Source: CAYUVA01 sp964448115 [NCBI: uncultured bacterium] (lineage in GTDB: Bacteria > CAYUVA01). From it: DNA of 64,000 nt. The notes beneath the pieces were generated by a model. That model was not told the origin of the DNA, ran no database searches, and was given only the letters and a program-made list of their open reading frames with translations. The DNA lies in the NCBI GenBank assembly GCA_964448115.1, contig CAYUVA010000001.1, positions 72,066 through 136,065 on the forward strand. Direction: 5' to 3'. Positions within the stretch are counted from its first letter, which is position 1. Each line of letters starts with the position of its first letter. The position numbers and the translations under genes are program-made. Of the stretch, positions 35,317-44,221 are shown piece by piece.

Positions 35317-37650
35317 ATGTTCGGAAAAAAATTAGCACCGGCGACATTCTTTTACATAATATTCCTAATACTTATGACCACTGATGTTGGATATTCCCAG
35401 CCCGTCAAACATAAAATTATCACAGGAACAGTCTATAATGCCCAGACCAATCAGCCTGTTAGTGGTGTTGAATTATATTTCGCGCACTCCGATATCAAGA
35501 CTGAATCCAATAGAAATGGACATTTCAAACTGGAAGTAAAACTTGTTGGAGGAAAAGGCGCGGGGTATCTCATTATCTATCATCCTGCCTTCAAAAAGGA
35601 AGTTATAAAACTTCGTCCCCGAGGGACTTATAAAGACTTGGAAATATTCCTTATTCCAGTAGCACAAATGAAAGTGGTTGTTACCGCTACGAGAAACGAA
35701 AAGCAAGTTATGGATATCCCTGCGGCATCTTATGTAATGGAACGTGACGAGGTCACCGAGGAGATAGCTTCGAATCTGACCGACCTTCTCGATAAAACTC
35801 CCGGATTTACGCAGATCTGGGAATACCATTCTCCTCTCGTGATGAGAGGACTGAACAGCAAGCGCCTTGTAGTATTGAAGAATGGTAATCGTTGCATCGG
35901 CAGCTTTCCCGGTGGATTCATGGGACAGGCGCTGAATGTATATAATGTCGAGCGTATAGAAATTATCCGGGGACCGGCTTCGGTGATGTACGGTACGGGG
36001 GCTATCGCAGGTGTGATAAATATTATTTCTCCCGATCCCTTTAAAATAAGGGGATTTCGTACACGGCTTGAGGGAGGCTTCGGCAGCAATAACCTGGAGC
36101 GTATCGGACTAGCAGGGTTTAGCTGGGCTAGCAGTAAACTTGCTTGTATGGTGACAGGAAAATGGAGGAAGGCAGATGAATATAAATTCGGGGACCGAAC
36201 AACGGCAAGGTTCAGTTGGTTTGAAGATAAGGATATCGCTGCCCATGCAGGGTGGAAACTCAACGACAATCACACCTTTTTGCTGGACTTCGATATGCAC
36301 TTCGGCGGACCCTGGGGGAAGCCGGAAGGATTTAACAACAAAGAAAATTTGAAAGTCTTCAATGAAGAGGAGTCCTGGCACATTGCCCCGAGTTATACAA
36401 TCGAAGATATAGGGTTATTAAACAAGTTATCCATATCATTATATTATGACAGCAACCACAGGGATTATCATAAGTGCAAATTGACGGAGACCGATATGAT
36501 AAGCTCGGAGGAGATAGTTGAATACGAATATCCGTATGGCGGTGGAAGTATTTATGCTTCCCTTGCTCCTTTAGAGAACCTCCTTGTCAGCGTGGGTCTT
36601 GATGGTTACGCATTTCGGATATCAAGCCCCTCGACCGAATACGATTATATAAAAGATATCACTACTGAAAAACCCGGAGTTAAAAATGCCGGCATAACCT
36701 CCGGAGGAATATTCTCCCAGGTTGAATGGGATACCATACCGGAGGAGCTTTCGTTCATTGCCGGACTTCGTTATGACATCGCCGCGGTTACCGAAGGTGA
36801 TAATCCCGCTGAAGAAGGAGAAAAAACTAGAGAAGAACAGCGCGATGCTGTCAGTGGCAATGTAGGGGTCATCTGGCATCCAATAGAAATGACCAGTCTG
36901 ACCTTCAATGCAGGCAGAGCTTTCCGCATGCCGAATGCCGCCGAGATGTTTACCAAAACGGTCTCCTGTATAGGCATCAAGGAGGGAAACCCGGATATCG
37001 AGCCAGAATATAGCTGGAATTTCGATCTGGGGTTTCGCGGAAATATTAAGAGTCTAGATTTCGATGTTTCGTTGTTTATGATCTTTTTAGATGACCTCAT
37101 CGCTTTAGAATTAATTGAGGATGAGGACACAGACACCGACTATTATACTTACACGAATGTTTCCAAAGCCAGGATCCTTGGCGGCGAAGCGAGCGTGTCA
37201 TATTTATTCCATATTGGAAAGGGACATCATGTCGTGCCAAGATTTTCGGCAGTTTACACTTATGGCGCGGATGTAAGCGGGAAGAATTTTCTGGATTCGG
37301 GAGGTCCTATACACGGCATACCTCCCCTCCGTTTGCGAGGATCATTGAGGTATGTGGCAAACTTCGGGCAGCTAGCAAGGTTCTTTTTAGAGACGGAGGT
37401 TGATCACTCATTCGAGCAAGATCGCGTACCCGAGGACTGCTCAAATTCATGGGGATCCGAACCATCGGATGCATACACGCTATTCGGATTGGCATCGGGA
37501 TTGGGCTTCCCAAATATTCCAGGAAAACCGTCTATAAATTTAAGAATTAAGAATCTTCTTGATGAGGATTACAAACCGTTTGGCTCATATATCCCGGGAA
37601 TGGGGATAAACATGAAATTTCTTGTACAGTTAAACTTTCTTATAAAATAG
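35317..37650 (+). CDS. TonB-dependent receptor with carboxypeptidase-like N-terminal domain
   Basis: A 777-residue outer-membrane receptor. A signal peptide (1-27) is followed by a carboxypeptidase-regulatory-like domain (about 31-100, ITGTVYNAQTNQPVSGVEL), as in Bacteroidetes SusC-type and some metal receptors. The TonB box candidate is MKVVVTATRNEK (about 118-129). The plug domain (about 130-235) has LLDKTPGF, VMRGLNSKRLVVLKNG and VERIEIIRGPASVMYGTGAIAGVIN. The beta-barrel ends with NLRIKNLLDEDYKPFGSYIPG and a last hydrophobic strand. Family subtype resembles siderophore, heme or vitamin B12 receptors. The exported chelatase downstream suggests a metal or tetrapyrrole ligand. Energy would come from TonB-ExbBD. 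Confidence 0.92.
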   Translation: MFGKKLAPATFFYIIFLILMTTDVGYSQPVKHKIITGTVYNAQTNQPVSGVELYFAHSDIKTESNRNGHFKLEVKLVGGKGAGYLIIYHPAFKKEVIKLRPRGTYKDLEIFLIPVAQMKVVVTATRNEKQVMDIPAASYVMERDEVTEEIASNLTDLLDKTPGFTQIWEYHSPLVMRGLNSKRLVVLKNGNRCIGSFPGGFMGQALNVYNVERIEIIRGPASVMYGTGAIAGVINIISPDPFKIRGFRTRLEGGFGSNNLERIGLAGFSWASSKLACMVTGKWRKADEYKFGDRTTARFSWFEDKDIAAHAGWKLNDNHTFLLDFDMHFGGPWGKPEGFNNKENLKVFNEEESWHIAPSYTIEDIGLLNKLSISLYYDSNHRDYHKCKLTETDMISSEEIVEYEYPYGGGSIYASLAPLENLLVSVGLDGYAFRISSPSTEYDYIKDITTEKPGVKNAGITSGGIFSQVEWDTIPEELSFIAGLRYDIAAVTEGDNPAEEGEKTREEQRDAVSGNVGVIWHPIEMTSLTFNAGRAFRMPNAAEMFTKTVSCIGIKEGNPDIEPEYSWNFDLGFRGNIKSLDFDVSLFMIFLDDLIALELIEDEDTDTDYYTYTNVSKARILGGEASVSYLFHIGKGHHVVPRFSAVYTYGADVSGKNFLDSGGPIHGIPPLRLRGSLRYVANFGQLARFFLETEVDHSFEQDRVPEDCSNSWGSEPSDAYTLFGLASGLGFPNIPGKPSINLRIKNLLDEDYKPFGSYIPGMGINMKFLVQLNFLIK

Positions 37651-37710
37651 AAGGGAGATAGGTTAGCTATAGAATAACTGAAACAAAGAACAACCGAGAA
37701 AGGAGAAATT

Positions 37711-38634
37711 ATGTTGAGAATCAGTCATCAATTATGCCATTTTTCCAAGACATTATCGGTTATGGTTTTGTTGTTGTTTCTCAGCCTGGATATTGCTTTT
37801 GCAGCCGAGAAGACGGGGTTGCTTATTATTGCACATGGCTCGCATGATGCCAAGTGGACTAAGCCGATTCTTGAGTTGGAGAAACAGGTGGAGAAGATCC
37901 TTTTTGAAAAGGAGGATAATCCTTTCAGCAAGGTAAAAGTCGCTTTTTTAGAGTCGGAGCCATTGATCAGTTCAGTTGCGAATGAGTTTGAGAAATGTAA
38001 TGTAGGGAAAATCTATGTGATACCGCTTTTTATCGCTCCCTCATGCCACTCCCAATTAGATGTTCCCGCTGTCCTTGGAATATATAGCGAGCCTGGAATG
38101 AGGAAGGCTTTGCTGGGGGAGGGGACTGAAATCGTTGATGCGAATGTAAGTTTCGTTCTGGGACCCACGATGAACTTCGGTGATCTTCTTCGAGAAGTCA
38201 TGCTCGATAGGGTCAAAGAGCTCTCTGAAAACCCGGAATCCGAGGCGGTGGTGATCCTGGCGCATGGCTGTAAATGCTTCAGACCGAAATGGGAGAAAAC
38301 CTGCCTTAAGGTAGGCGCCTATATATGCGCAAAAACGGGTATTGAATTTTTCGACTACGCTTTTGTCGAGGTGGGACAGGCATTCATGTCTGATGGTCTC
38401 CATACAATTTTTCACACCTTGGATAAGTATAAAAGGGTATTGGTTGTTGGGATGTTCCTCGCTATCAGTCCGCAAAAGATCGCAAAGGATACATCTATTA
38501 AGGTTGGCAAGTTTGAGATGAAAGGCAAAAAATTCCTTGAGCATGAAGATGTCATATTCTCCAAAAAAGCGATTTTGCCTGATGAACGAGTAGCCAAATG
38601 GATCGTGGATACCGCAATAGAGATGACAAAGTAA
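37711..38634 (+). CDS. Exported CbiX/CbiK-type chelatase
   Basis: A 307-residue class II chelatase with a clear signal peptide (residues 1-31, ending AFAAEK). The N-terminal half keeps both expected His residues: LLIIAHGSHD (about residue 41) and APSCHSQLDVP (about 114). The C-terminal half repeats the fold with VILAHGCKC but lacks the second His (AISPQKIAKD), so only one active site is likely. Cytoplasmic relatives insert Co or Ni/Fe into sirohydrochlorin; exported CbiK of Desulfovibrio is known and binds heme. Here the export and a TonB receptor suggest metal insertion into, or removal from, a tetrapyrrole in the periplasm. A ribosome site AAAGGAG is present; the porin-like gene starts 10 bases downstream. 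Confidence 0.8.
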   Translation: MLRISHQLCHFSKTLSVMVLLLFLSLDIAFAAEKTGLLIIAHGSHDAKWTKPILELEKQVEKILFEKEDNPFSKVKVAFLESEPLISSVANEFEKCNVGKIYVIPLFIAPSCHSQLDVPAVLGIYSEPGMRKALLGEGTEIVDANVSFVLGPTMNFGDLLREVMLDRVKELSENPESEAVVILAHGCKCFRPKWEKTCLKVGAYICAKTGIEFFDYAFVEVGQAFMSDGLHTIFHTLDKYKRVLVVGMFLAISPQKIAKDTSIKVGKFEMKGKKFLEHEDVIFSKKAILPDERVAKWIVDTAIEMTK

Positions 38635-38644
38635 GGAGGAAAAT

Positions 38645-39487
38645 ATGGACAGGATAGCCACCAAGTTATCTATGGTTGCTATTTTTGTGGTAACAATAGC
38701 CGGTGCATCGGCAACTGAGATACCCACTCCCGAGATTCATGGCATTATAGCCTTGCAATATCGTGGATATTTCGGCAATGACGATATTGAAGCCGGCTAT
38801 GTTGTTCCTGCTGATGAATGGTTTGTTCGCTTTGCCACCATAGAGCTTATAGGCAAACTCAGCGAACATATCGAATATAATCTGGAGATGGGCATGGCGA
38901 GATGCCCCGCCAGCACTACTACCAGTGTCCGCTTGATGGAGGCAGGCTTCTTTTTTAAACCATTCGACTCTCTCAAGATAGGCATGAAGAAGGGGCATAT
39001 TTTGCGAGGCTTCGAGCTTCATGACCGTTGCCTGGAGATCCTCACCGCAGAAAAACCTCGCTTTGCTACAGCTTTCGCTCCATGTCATCCCGTTGGTGGA
39101 GTCATATTGTTCGACCGCGATTTCGCCGAGAATATGGGATTGGAAGCCGAACTGGCACTCTTGAATGGACCAGCCGGTGGCACAATGGATGATGAGCATG
39201 ATGTTAATTTCGGGTTGATCTTCCGAACACCATTGCCAGGACTTTCCATAGGCGGATACTACAATGATCTGAGCATCGATTTTGATTTCGATTGCACCAA
39301 GCAGAAGGCTAATCGTTCCAGTTTCGGCTTCAATTACGACCATATAGGCATTCACCTACAGGGTATGATTATGGTCGCTAATCGCCCACAATGCGCCCAT
39401 TATGAGCGAGCCATGCTCCTCTTCGAGCTGGAACCATACATGGGCGAGCAGGTTGAAAGCGCCATCCTGAAACTAAATCGCCTCTAA
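38645..39487 (+). CDS. Small porin-like outer-membrane protein
   Basis: A 280-residue protein with a signal peptide (1-23). The mature part has alternating beta strands with aromatic residues, and segments such as EHIEYNLEMGMAR and FGFNYDHIGIHLQGMIM resemble phosphate-selective porin O/P-type proteins, which are usually longer (about 350-450). Several Cys and His residues (RCPAS, HDRCLE, PCHPVGG, RPQCAHYE) are unusual for a porin and might bind metal. The strong GGAGGA ribosome site and 10-base gap to the chelatase gene indicate one operon. Function is inferred. Confidence 0.55.
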   Translation: MDRIATKLSMVAIFVVTIAGASATEIPTPEIHGIIALQYRGYFGNDDIEAGYVVPADEWFVRFATIELIGKLSEHIEYNLEMGMARCPASTTTSVRLMEAGFFFKPFDSLKIGMKKGHILRGFELHDRCLEILTAEKPRFATAFAPCHPVGGVILFDRDFAENMGLEAELALLNGPAGGTMDDEHDVNFGLIFRTPLPGLSIGGYYNDLSIDFDFDCTKQKANRSSFGFNYDHIGIHLQGMIMVANRPQCAHYERAMLLFELEPYMGEQVESAILKLNRL

Positions 39488-39632
39488 GGATGAAATGGTA
39501 ATAGGCATATTTACCAAGATAAATTTCACTAAGGCATCCGGATCAAGGAGTTTACCAAAAATGAGAAAAATTGCCTTCATAGGGATTAGTCTCGGGCTTT
39601 TGATATTGATTATTCAAAGCCCGGTATCAGCA

Positions 39633-39691
39633 AACCTCGAACACCTGCCTATGCAGGCACGGCAGACAGGTCGAACCTCGAACATCGAACC
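39633..39691. repeat. Repeat-like insertion inside a coding sequence
   Basis: This segment contains ACCTCGAACA twice around a CCTGC/GCAGG hairpin (39644-39657) and a CTGCC...GGCAG pair. It resembles widespread intergenic repeats, but lies directly after a signal peptide coding region. Confidence 0.45.
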
Positions 39692-39885
39692 TTTATGTGC
39701 TGCCTCAATCAAACACGATAAATTCTTAAAGCTCCTGGAGCATCAAGACCGATTGGCAAAACCAGAGCGCAAATTACGGCGCATCCATGCTTTTTACGAC
39801 CTATCTGGATGAACTGAACGATGGCAGATTAACCCTCCCCGATTTTGCTGCATCTCCCGATACTGAGCTTATTCTAATTCCCAGC

Positions 39886-39913
39886 AAAGTCCAAAGTCCA
39901 AAGTCTAAAGTCC
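39886..39913. repeat. Four 7-base tandem repeats
   Basis: AAAGTCC occurs four times in a row with one change (AAAGTCT in the third unit). The 28-base array is not a multiple of three and is translated as SKVQSPKSKVP in the broken gene. Such arrays are usually intergenic. Confidence 0.7.
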
Positions 39914-40656
39914 CAAAAGGTAGTGTTTATGCTTATGAGGCAAAGGTAAATTCACAGGCAGATGATACCATTGCCCCGTTTGTCTTCGATGCTCATCCGA
40001 GAAAAATAGATATCCCCATTCACTGCGAAATAAAGGCTGATGTGTTAGATTTTGATAGTGGAGTAAGACAGGAAAGCTTGCAATTATCGGTGTTAGAACA
40101 GGTTGTTGATCCAGAGATCATTTCCATCGACTATGGATATAGGTTGACTTTTCAGCCTCCGCAGCCATTCGATAATAACTCAACCATAACAGTTCAGATA
40201 GACGCACAGGATAATAGCGGAAACCAGATGCCCCCTTATGTCTTCTCCTTTCGTACCCAAAAGATCCCTGGAGAACCGACACCAACTCCCTCCGCAACAC
40301 CCACTCCTACTATAACCCCTACTCCAAACCATCCACCTGAAATCTTGCTCGGTGGTTACATGAATACATCGATAAACTCATCTGAGGGGGGAAGGCTCAT
40401 CTTGATCGCTATCACTTTCGATGATGATGGGCTGGAGGACATAGCTTCGGTGGAGTTGTTCTATGAGGATATCGGAACAGGGCTTTATCTGTATGATGAT
40501 GGTGGCCATTTTGACTTTGAGCCATTTGATGGTGTTTATGGATTTGTAACTACTATTCCGGCGGGATTATCCCCTGATAGATTCTTGCTTGAAGTCCGAG
40601 CAGCCGATGTTTCCGAGTCCATAGCCAGATGGCCCAGGCTGACAACCAACAACTGA

Positions 40657-41080
40657 CGGGCTGACTTGCAAAAAATCTTTTTTATGTCATACAACTCTGA
40701 AGAATTGATTTAATTCGCATTATGATGCTGTTAGAAACCGCCTCTTTAATACACTAATTATCCAAAATAATTAAATTTTCTTCTTGTTTTAACAGTGCTG
40801 TTCGATATTTTCTGTAATCTCGCCAGCCTGGTTATACCCTACATGAGCCTATTACTGATGTCAAGAGGTAATTTCTTGTTGGTTACGCTCTGACGCTGTT
40901 GATTGCCTACTTTGTGTCGCTATCCCTGCTTCATGGAGCAGATACCACCATCGTTGATAGAGCACCTGCGAGATTTTGAGCAGGGGCTTTGAGAAACTAT
41001 TGCTTTTAATTTAGGAAAACATTCTTAATTTGCTTAGATTCTCTGAATAACCTCTTTTAAGATGGCTTCATTGAAAAGAT
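40657..41080. other. Gene-free region beside the transposase remnant
   Basis: No gene is supported in these 424 bases. A short frame near 40935 (MEQIPPSLIEHLRDFEQGL) might be leftover coding DNA. The region follows a broken gene and precedes a truncated transposase, so it is probably a zone of decay. Confidence 0.45.
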
Positions 41081-41488
41081 CTATATCCAGGTAACGCCTG
41101 CCACTTGCCTGGATAGCTGCTCGGTTATAAGGCGAACCTTCCTGGTTGACACACCTTTCAAGTACATCTCCTGCAAGGTTACCCCCAAAGCCTTTTCGCT
41201 TCTTTGATAGCGCTTAAAAAGCCCAGTCTTGAAGCTACCATCGCGGTCCTGAGGAACCTGCAGCTCCAGAGTTCCTACACGAGTCTTCAATTTTCTTGGC
41301 TTATAGCCATTTCTATGCCCTTGTCGAGATTTGCTGCGTTCATACTTCGCTGCTCGTAGATGTTCTCTCATCTCGCTTTCGAGAAGAAGTTGAAGCGCTG
41401 TGGTTAATAGTTCCTTTAGAAAACCGGGATCATCGATTAGCGGAGCTTGACTTTCCATCTTGTTAACCATATTTTTTGTATTGGTCAT
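41081..41488 (-). mobile_element. Truncated IS256-family (mutator) transposase
   Basis: The 135-residue frame is the N-terminal third of an IS256-type transposase: LLTTALQLLLESEMREHLRA, RQGHRNGYKPRKLKTRVGTLELQVPQDRDG, and QEMYLKGVSTRKVRLITEQL. A full protein is about 400 residues and would continue into the DDE catalytic core; here it ends with an unrelated SRQVAGVTWI. The element is inactive. No clear terminal inverted repeats or target duplications are seen, though an 11-bp inverted repeat element lies just beyond its 5' end (41534-41601). Confidence 0.85.
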
Positions 41489-41533
41489 CGTTTATCCTTT
41501 CAGTTAGAAAGTTTACCTTATTATCAGGATAAC

Positions 41534-41601
41534 GATGACATTTTCGCCCTCATCCTAACCCTCTCCCTGGGGAGATTGTCTTAACCCTATAAAATGTCAT
41601 C
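41534..41601. repeat. Short MITE-like inverted repeat
   Basis: GATGACATTTT (41534-41544) is matched exactly by AAAATGTCATC (41591-41601). Inside is CCCTCATCCTAACCCTCTCC, a phrase found widely between bacterial genes. A diverged reverse-orientation copy is at about 53952-53989. Confidence 0.65.
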
Positions 41602-41639
41602 TCGATTCGATACATTATCTGGATGGCAGGAGACAAGGC

Positions 41640-42572
41640 TCAAGTCTTATACATCAACCATCTCAGCAGCGTAAGGGAGGTATCGAGCTTCTCCTCTTTA
41701 CCCGGCTCATAGGGGAGCATGTAAAATCCGCTATCGCTCAGTATCATCTCGGCACAACGAGCGCAAACATTCAGCTCAAAAGACCTACCCAATGTTAATC
41801 CTAGCTCCGGCTTGGTAGCGATAAGCACATCCGCTCTGCCAGCAACATCTCCCTTCACCTTCTTTGCTTCGGCGACCTGTGGCTCCAGGGCAACATCCAA
41901 TGAGAGCGGTCCATCGACCAACATATCGCCTAGCTGCCCGCGGTCTCCCATCTTGGCAACCACGGCAGCATCGGTAGTCGCCTCCATACCGGGATAAACA
42001 AGCTCTACTACCGCCAGTAAGGCAACCTTAGGGGCTCTTCCGAGAACCTTATGAGCTAACCTGCCCAGGTTGGTGGTGATGGCAGCCTTTTCTTTCACCC
42101 CAGGCTCAGCAGCTCCGTACATATCTCCCAGAAAGAGCAACCTTTCCAGCGAAGATATCTCGTAAACACCGATATGATTAAGGAAGATAGGCTTGCCACC
42201 GCTATCTTTGCTATCTAATCCCAGAAAGCCATCCTCCATGGCACGCCAGCCCATCTCTCCGTTGATTATGCAATCAACCTCTCCGGCTTCTCCCTTTTGC
42301 CATGCTTTCAATAGAATCTGCCTTACATCAGGCTCGTGGATGATATCTTCTTTGTTTACCTTCAAGTTGATTTTCTTTAGTCTGTCGGCTATCTTTTCCC
42401 TATTTCCGACCATCTGCAGGCTTAGCGGGTGTTTATCAAAGACCAGCTTCAGTGCAGCCAGGTCTTGCTCACTGGGGAGTCCTAACATCAACACCTTGAG
42501 CTTGGTATCCTTCCCTGTTTTTCTCAGGGCATGTTGAAGTTCCTTAAAAGATCTTATCGTATCGCTCATCAT
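41640..42572 (-). CDS. Phosphate acetyl/butyryltransferase-like protein
   Basis: A 310-residue protein of the PTA/PTB family. Recognisable parts are the PLSLDVALEP stretch (about 225), the preceding MGDRGQLGDMLVDGP, and ADVLIATKPELGLTLGRSFEL. It is more diverged than its neighbour and has a CARCAE segment near the C-terminus (about 270) in place of the usual small-residue loop. The usual reaction is transfer of an acyl group between CoA and phosphate. It overlaps the second Ptb-like gene by 4 bases and is translated after it. No kinase (buk or ackA) is adjacent. It may be a paralogous subunit or have a different substrate. Confidence 0.7.
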   Translation of the reverse strand: MMSDTIRSFKELQHALRKTGKDTKLKVLMLGLPSEQDLAALKLVFDKHPLSLQMVGNREKIADRLKKINLKVNKEDIIHEPDVRQILLKAWQKGEAGEVDCIINGEMGWRAMEDGFLGLDSKDSGGKPIFLNHIGVYEISSLERLLFLGDMYGAAEPGVKEKAAITTNLGRLAHKVLGRAPKVALLAVVELVYPGMEATTDAAVVAKMGDRGQLGDMLVDGPLSLDVALEPQVAEAKKVKGDVAGRADVLIATKPELGLTLGRSFELNVCARCAEMILSDSGFYMLPYEPGKEEKLDTSLTLLRWLMYKT

Positions 42573-43510
42573 TGCACCCCCTGTTCCTTTAGATATTGAG
42601 CTACCACGGCGGCGATAGCCAGGGAGGCTTTCTTATTTCTATGGCTATCGGTTCTAGATACCAGGCTTACTGGCACCTTTGAGCCGACGATCACTCCATG
42701 GAACACGGTATCATGGTATAAGACCATCGCCTTAGTGGGAGTATTGCAGACCTCGATAGTGGGAACGACCAGAATGTCAGCGTCACCAGCGACCTGGCTG
42801 TCGAGTTGATTGCCATTGCATCTGCCGGTGATGGCAGCTTCATAGCTTAATGGTCCCTCGATTGTTATTCTTTGCTTCAATTCATTATCGAGCCTGTCTA
42901 TGATCTCAACCGCCTCTTTTGATGAAGGGAAGCGCTGGTTGATACCATCGACAGTAGATATGACAGCGACCTTGGGCTTATCAACGCCGAGGGCGTTTGC
43001 TACGGTAACCGCATTTCTTATGATAGCCATTCGCTCCTCGATGGTAGGCTGGGGGATTATTCCCCCGTCAGTTATGTTTAGCAGCTTGTGATAGCTAGGA
43101 ATTCCGAGTACAGCGCAGTGGCTCATGGTTCCAGTGCCTCGAAGGTCGTATTTCTTGGACAATATTGTCTTGAGCAACAGGCTGGTGCCCAGGAATCCCT
43201 TCATAATGATCTGTGCTTGCTCGCTATCAGCAAGTCGGCATGCCTCCTGGGCAGCTCCCTTTTCATCGGGGATATCGACTATCTCCAGATCTGAAGAAGG
43301 GATCTGAAGCTCCTCGCAGAGCATCAGTATCTTCGGTTTATCGCCCACCAGGATACCTTTGACCATATTTTCCTTCTGTGCCTCATAGACCGCCTCGATG
43401 ACATCCTTGTCAGCAGCGGCGGCGACAGCTATCCGTTTTGCACCGTACTTGGCGCCGTTTTCTCGGGCACGCTCCAGTACATCCTCAGCGCTTTTGAGAA
43501 CCTGTTTCAT
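42569..43510 (-). CDS. ptb: Phosphate butyryltransferase
   Basis: A 313-residue enzyme close to Clostridium-type Ptb. Typical segments: AQIIMKGFLGTSLLLKTIL (about 95), MSHCAVLGIPSYHKLLNITDGGIIPQPT (split here as MSHCAVLGIPSYHK and NITDGGIIPQPT), IEGPLSYEAAI (about 217) and ADILVVPTIEVCN. It converts butyryl-CoA and phosphate to butyryl phosphate, normally feeding butyrate kinase for ATP. A strong ribosome site (AAAGGGGGAA) precedes the ATG at 43510. The downstream neighbour is a second, diverged Ptb-like gene instead of buk. Confidence 0.85.
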   Translation of the reverse strand: MKQVLKSAEDVLERARENGAKYGAKRIAVAAAADKDVIEAVYEAQKENMVKGILVGDKPKILMLCEELQIPSSDLEIVDIPDEKGAAQEACRLADSEQAQIIMKGFLGTSLLLKTILSKKYDLRGTGTMSHCAVLGIPSYHKLLNITDGGIIPQPTIEERMAIIRNAVTVANALGVDKPKVAVISTVDGINQRFPSSKEAVEIIDRLDNELKQRITIEGPLSYEAAITGRCNGNQLDSQVAGDADILVVPTIEVCNTPTKAMVLYHDTVFHGVIVGSKVPVSLVSRTDSHRNKKASLAIAAVVAQYLKEQGVQ

Positions 43511-43721
43511 AGTTCCCCCTTTATTTTCAATTGCTTATCTTTGCCAATCACACTCATCCCAAGTCGGCAATAATGATACAAAGTTTCTCACTTCTTAGCA
43601 AGAAGCTCTCCAAAAGGCACCTAGATAAGATCTTGGGAATTAAAGATCTTTAAGGCTTTTTTCATTTCTTCATGAAATAAGATAATTAGGAAATTAAAAA
43701 TAGAATATCTAAAAAATAGAC

Positions 43722-43750
43722 TTTACAAATGGACCAAAAGGTATTATATT
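43722..43750 (+). promoter_or_regulatory. Sigma70-type promoter of the response regulator
   Basis: TTTACA (43722-43727) and TATATT (43745-43750) are separated by 17 bases in an AT-rich region. Transcription would start about 50 bases before the ATG at 43809. The remaining bases of the 43511-43808 gap show no gene. Confidence 0.6.
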
Positions 43751-43808
43751 ATTACTAGAGATATTCGGCAGGAGAAATTGAAGCTGTATATAAGGGAGAG
43801 CAGCGACA

Positions 43809-44210
43809 ATGAATGATTTTTTAAACTGTGAAGCTAGAATCCTAGTTATGGATGACGAGGCGATCATCAGAGAAGTAGTTGTTGAGCTGCTCAAAGAGCT
43901 TGGATACGAGGCGACGGCAGTGGAAGACGGGAAGAAATGTCTTGAAGTCTATGATGAAGCAACCGTGAGCGGAAAGCCTTTCGACCTGGTTATACTTGAC
44001 ATGAACGTATCCCAAGGCATGGGTGGCATAGAGACAATCGATCTGCTGCGCAAGATAGATCCTAAGGTCAAGGCGATGGCTTCCAGCGGCTCCTCTTATG
44101 ACCCGGTCATGGAACAGCCGCATAAGTTTGGATTTCAGGCTGCACTCGAAAAGCCCTTCGACTTGGAGAAGCTAGCCTCAGCAGTAAATGCCGTACTCAA
44201 GAAGCATTAG
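43809..44210 (+). CDS. Single-domain response regulator (CheY-like)
   Basis: A 133-residue receiver domain with no output domain. The acidic pair is in ILVMDDEAIIREVV (residues about 12-25), the phosphoacceptor Asp in LVILDMNVSQGMGG (about 62), the switch Ser/Thr region in MASSGSS and the conserved Lys in ALEKPFDL (about 116). It resembles the receiver domains of hybrid kinases. A hybrid kinase gene lies 4 kb to the right on the other strand, so a phosphorelay link is possible but unproven. It is convergent with sbcC, only 11 bases apart. Confidence 0.88.
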   Translation: MNDFLNCEARILVMDDEAIIREVVVELLKELGYEATAVEDGKKCLEVYDEATVSGKPFDLVILDMNVSQGMGGIETIDLLRKIDPKVKAMASSGSSYDPVMEQPHKFGFQAALEKPFDLEKLASAVNAVLKKH

Positions 44211-44221
44211 TGCTTCTTCCG

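Larger units (their letters stand above)
39561..40656 (+). pseudogene. Frameshifted exported protein with inserted repeats
   Basis: ATG 39561, after an AAGGAG site, starts a signal peptide (MRKIAFIGISLGLLILI). This frame ends at 39812, while the rest of the protein continues in another frame to 40656. Dropping one T from the T5 run at 39791-39795 joins them into about 364 residues. The second part has Ig-like strands, a TP-rich linker (TPTPSATPTPTITPTP) and an Ig-like module ending near ADVSESIARW, similar to the caspase-like protein tail. Two stretches look like intergenic repeats read as protein: 39633-39691 (CGAACCTCGAACATCGAAC) and the 7-base repeats at 39886-39913. Probably non-functional unless the frameshift is programmed or a sequence error. 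Confidence 0.5.
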
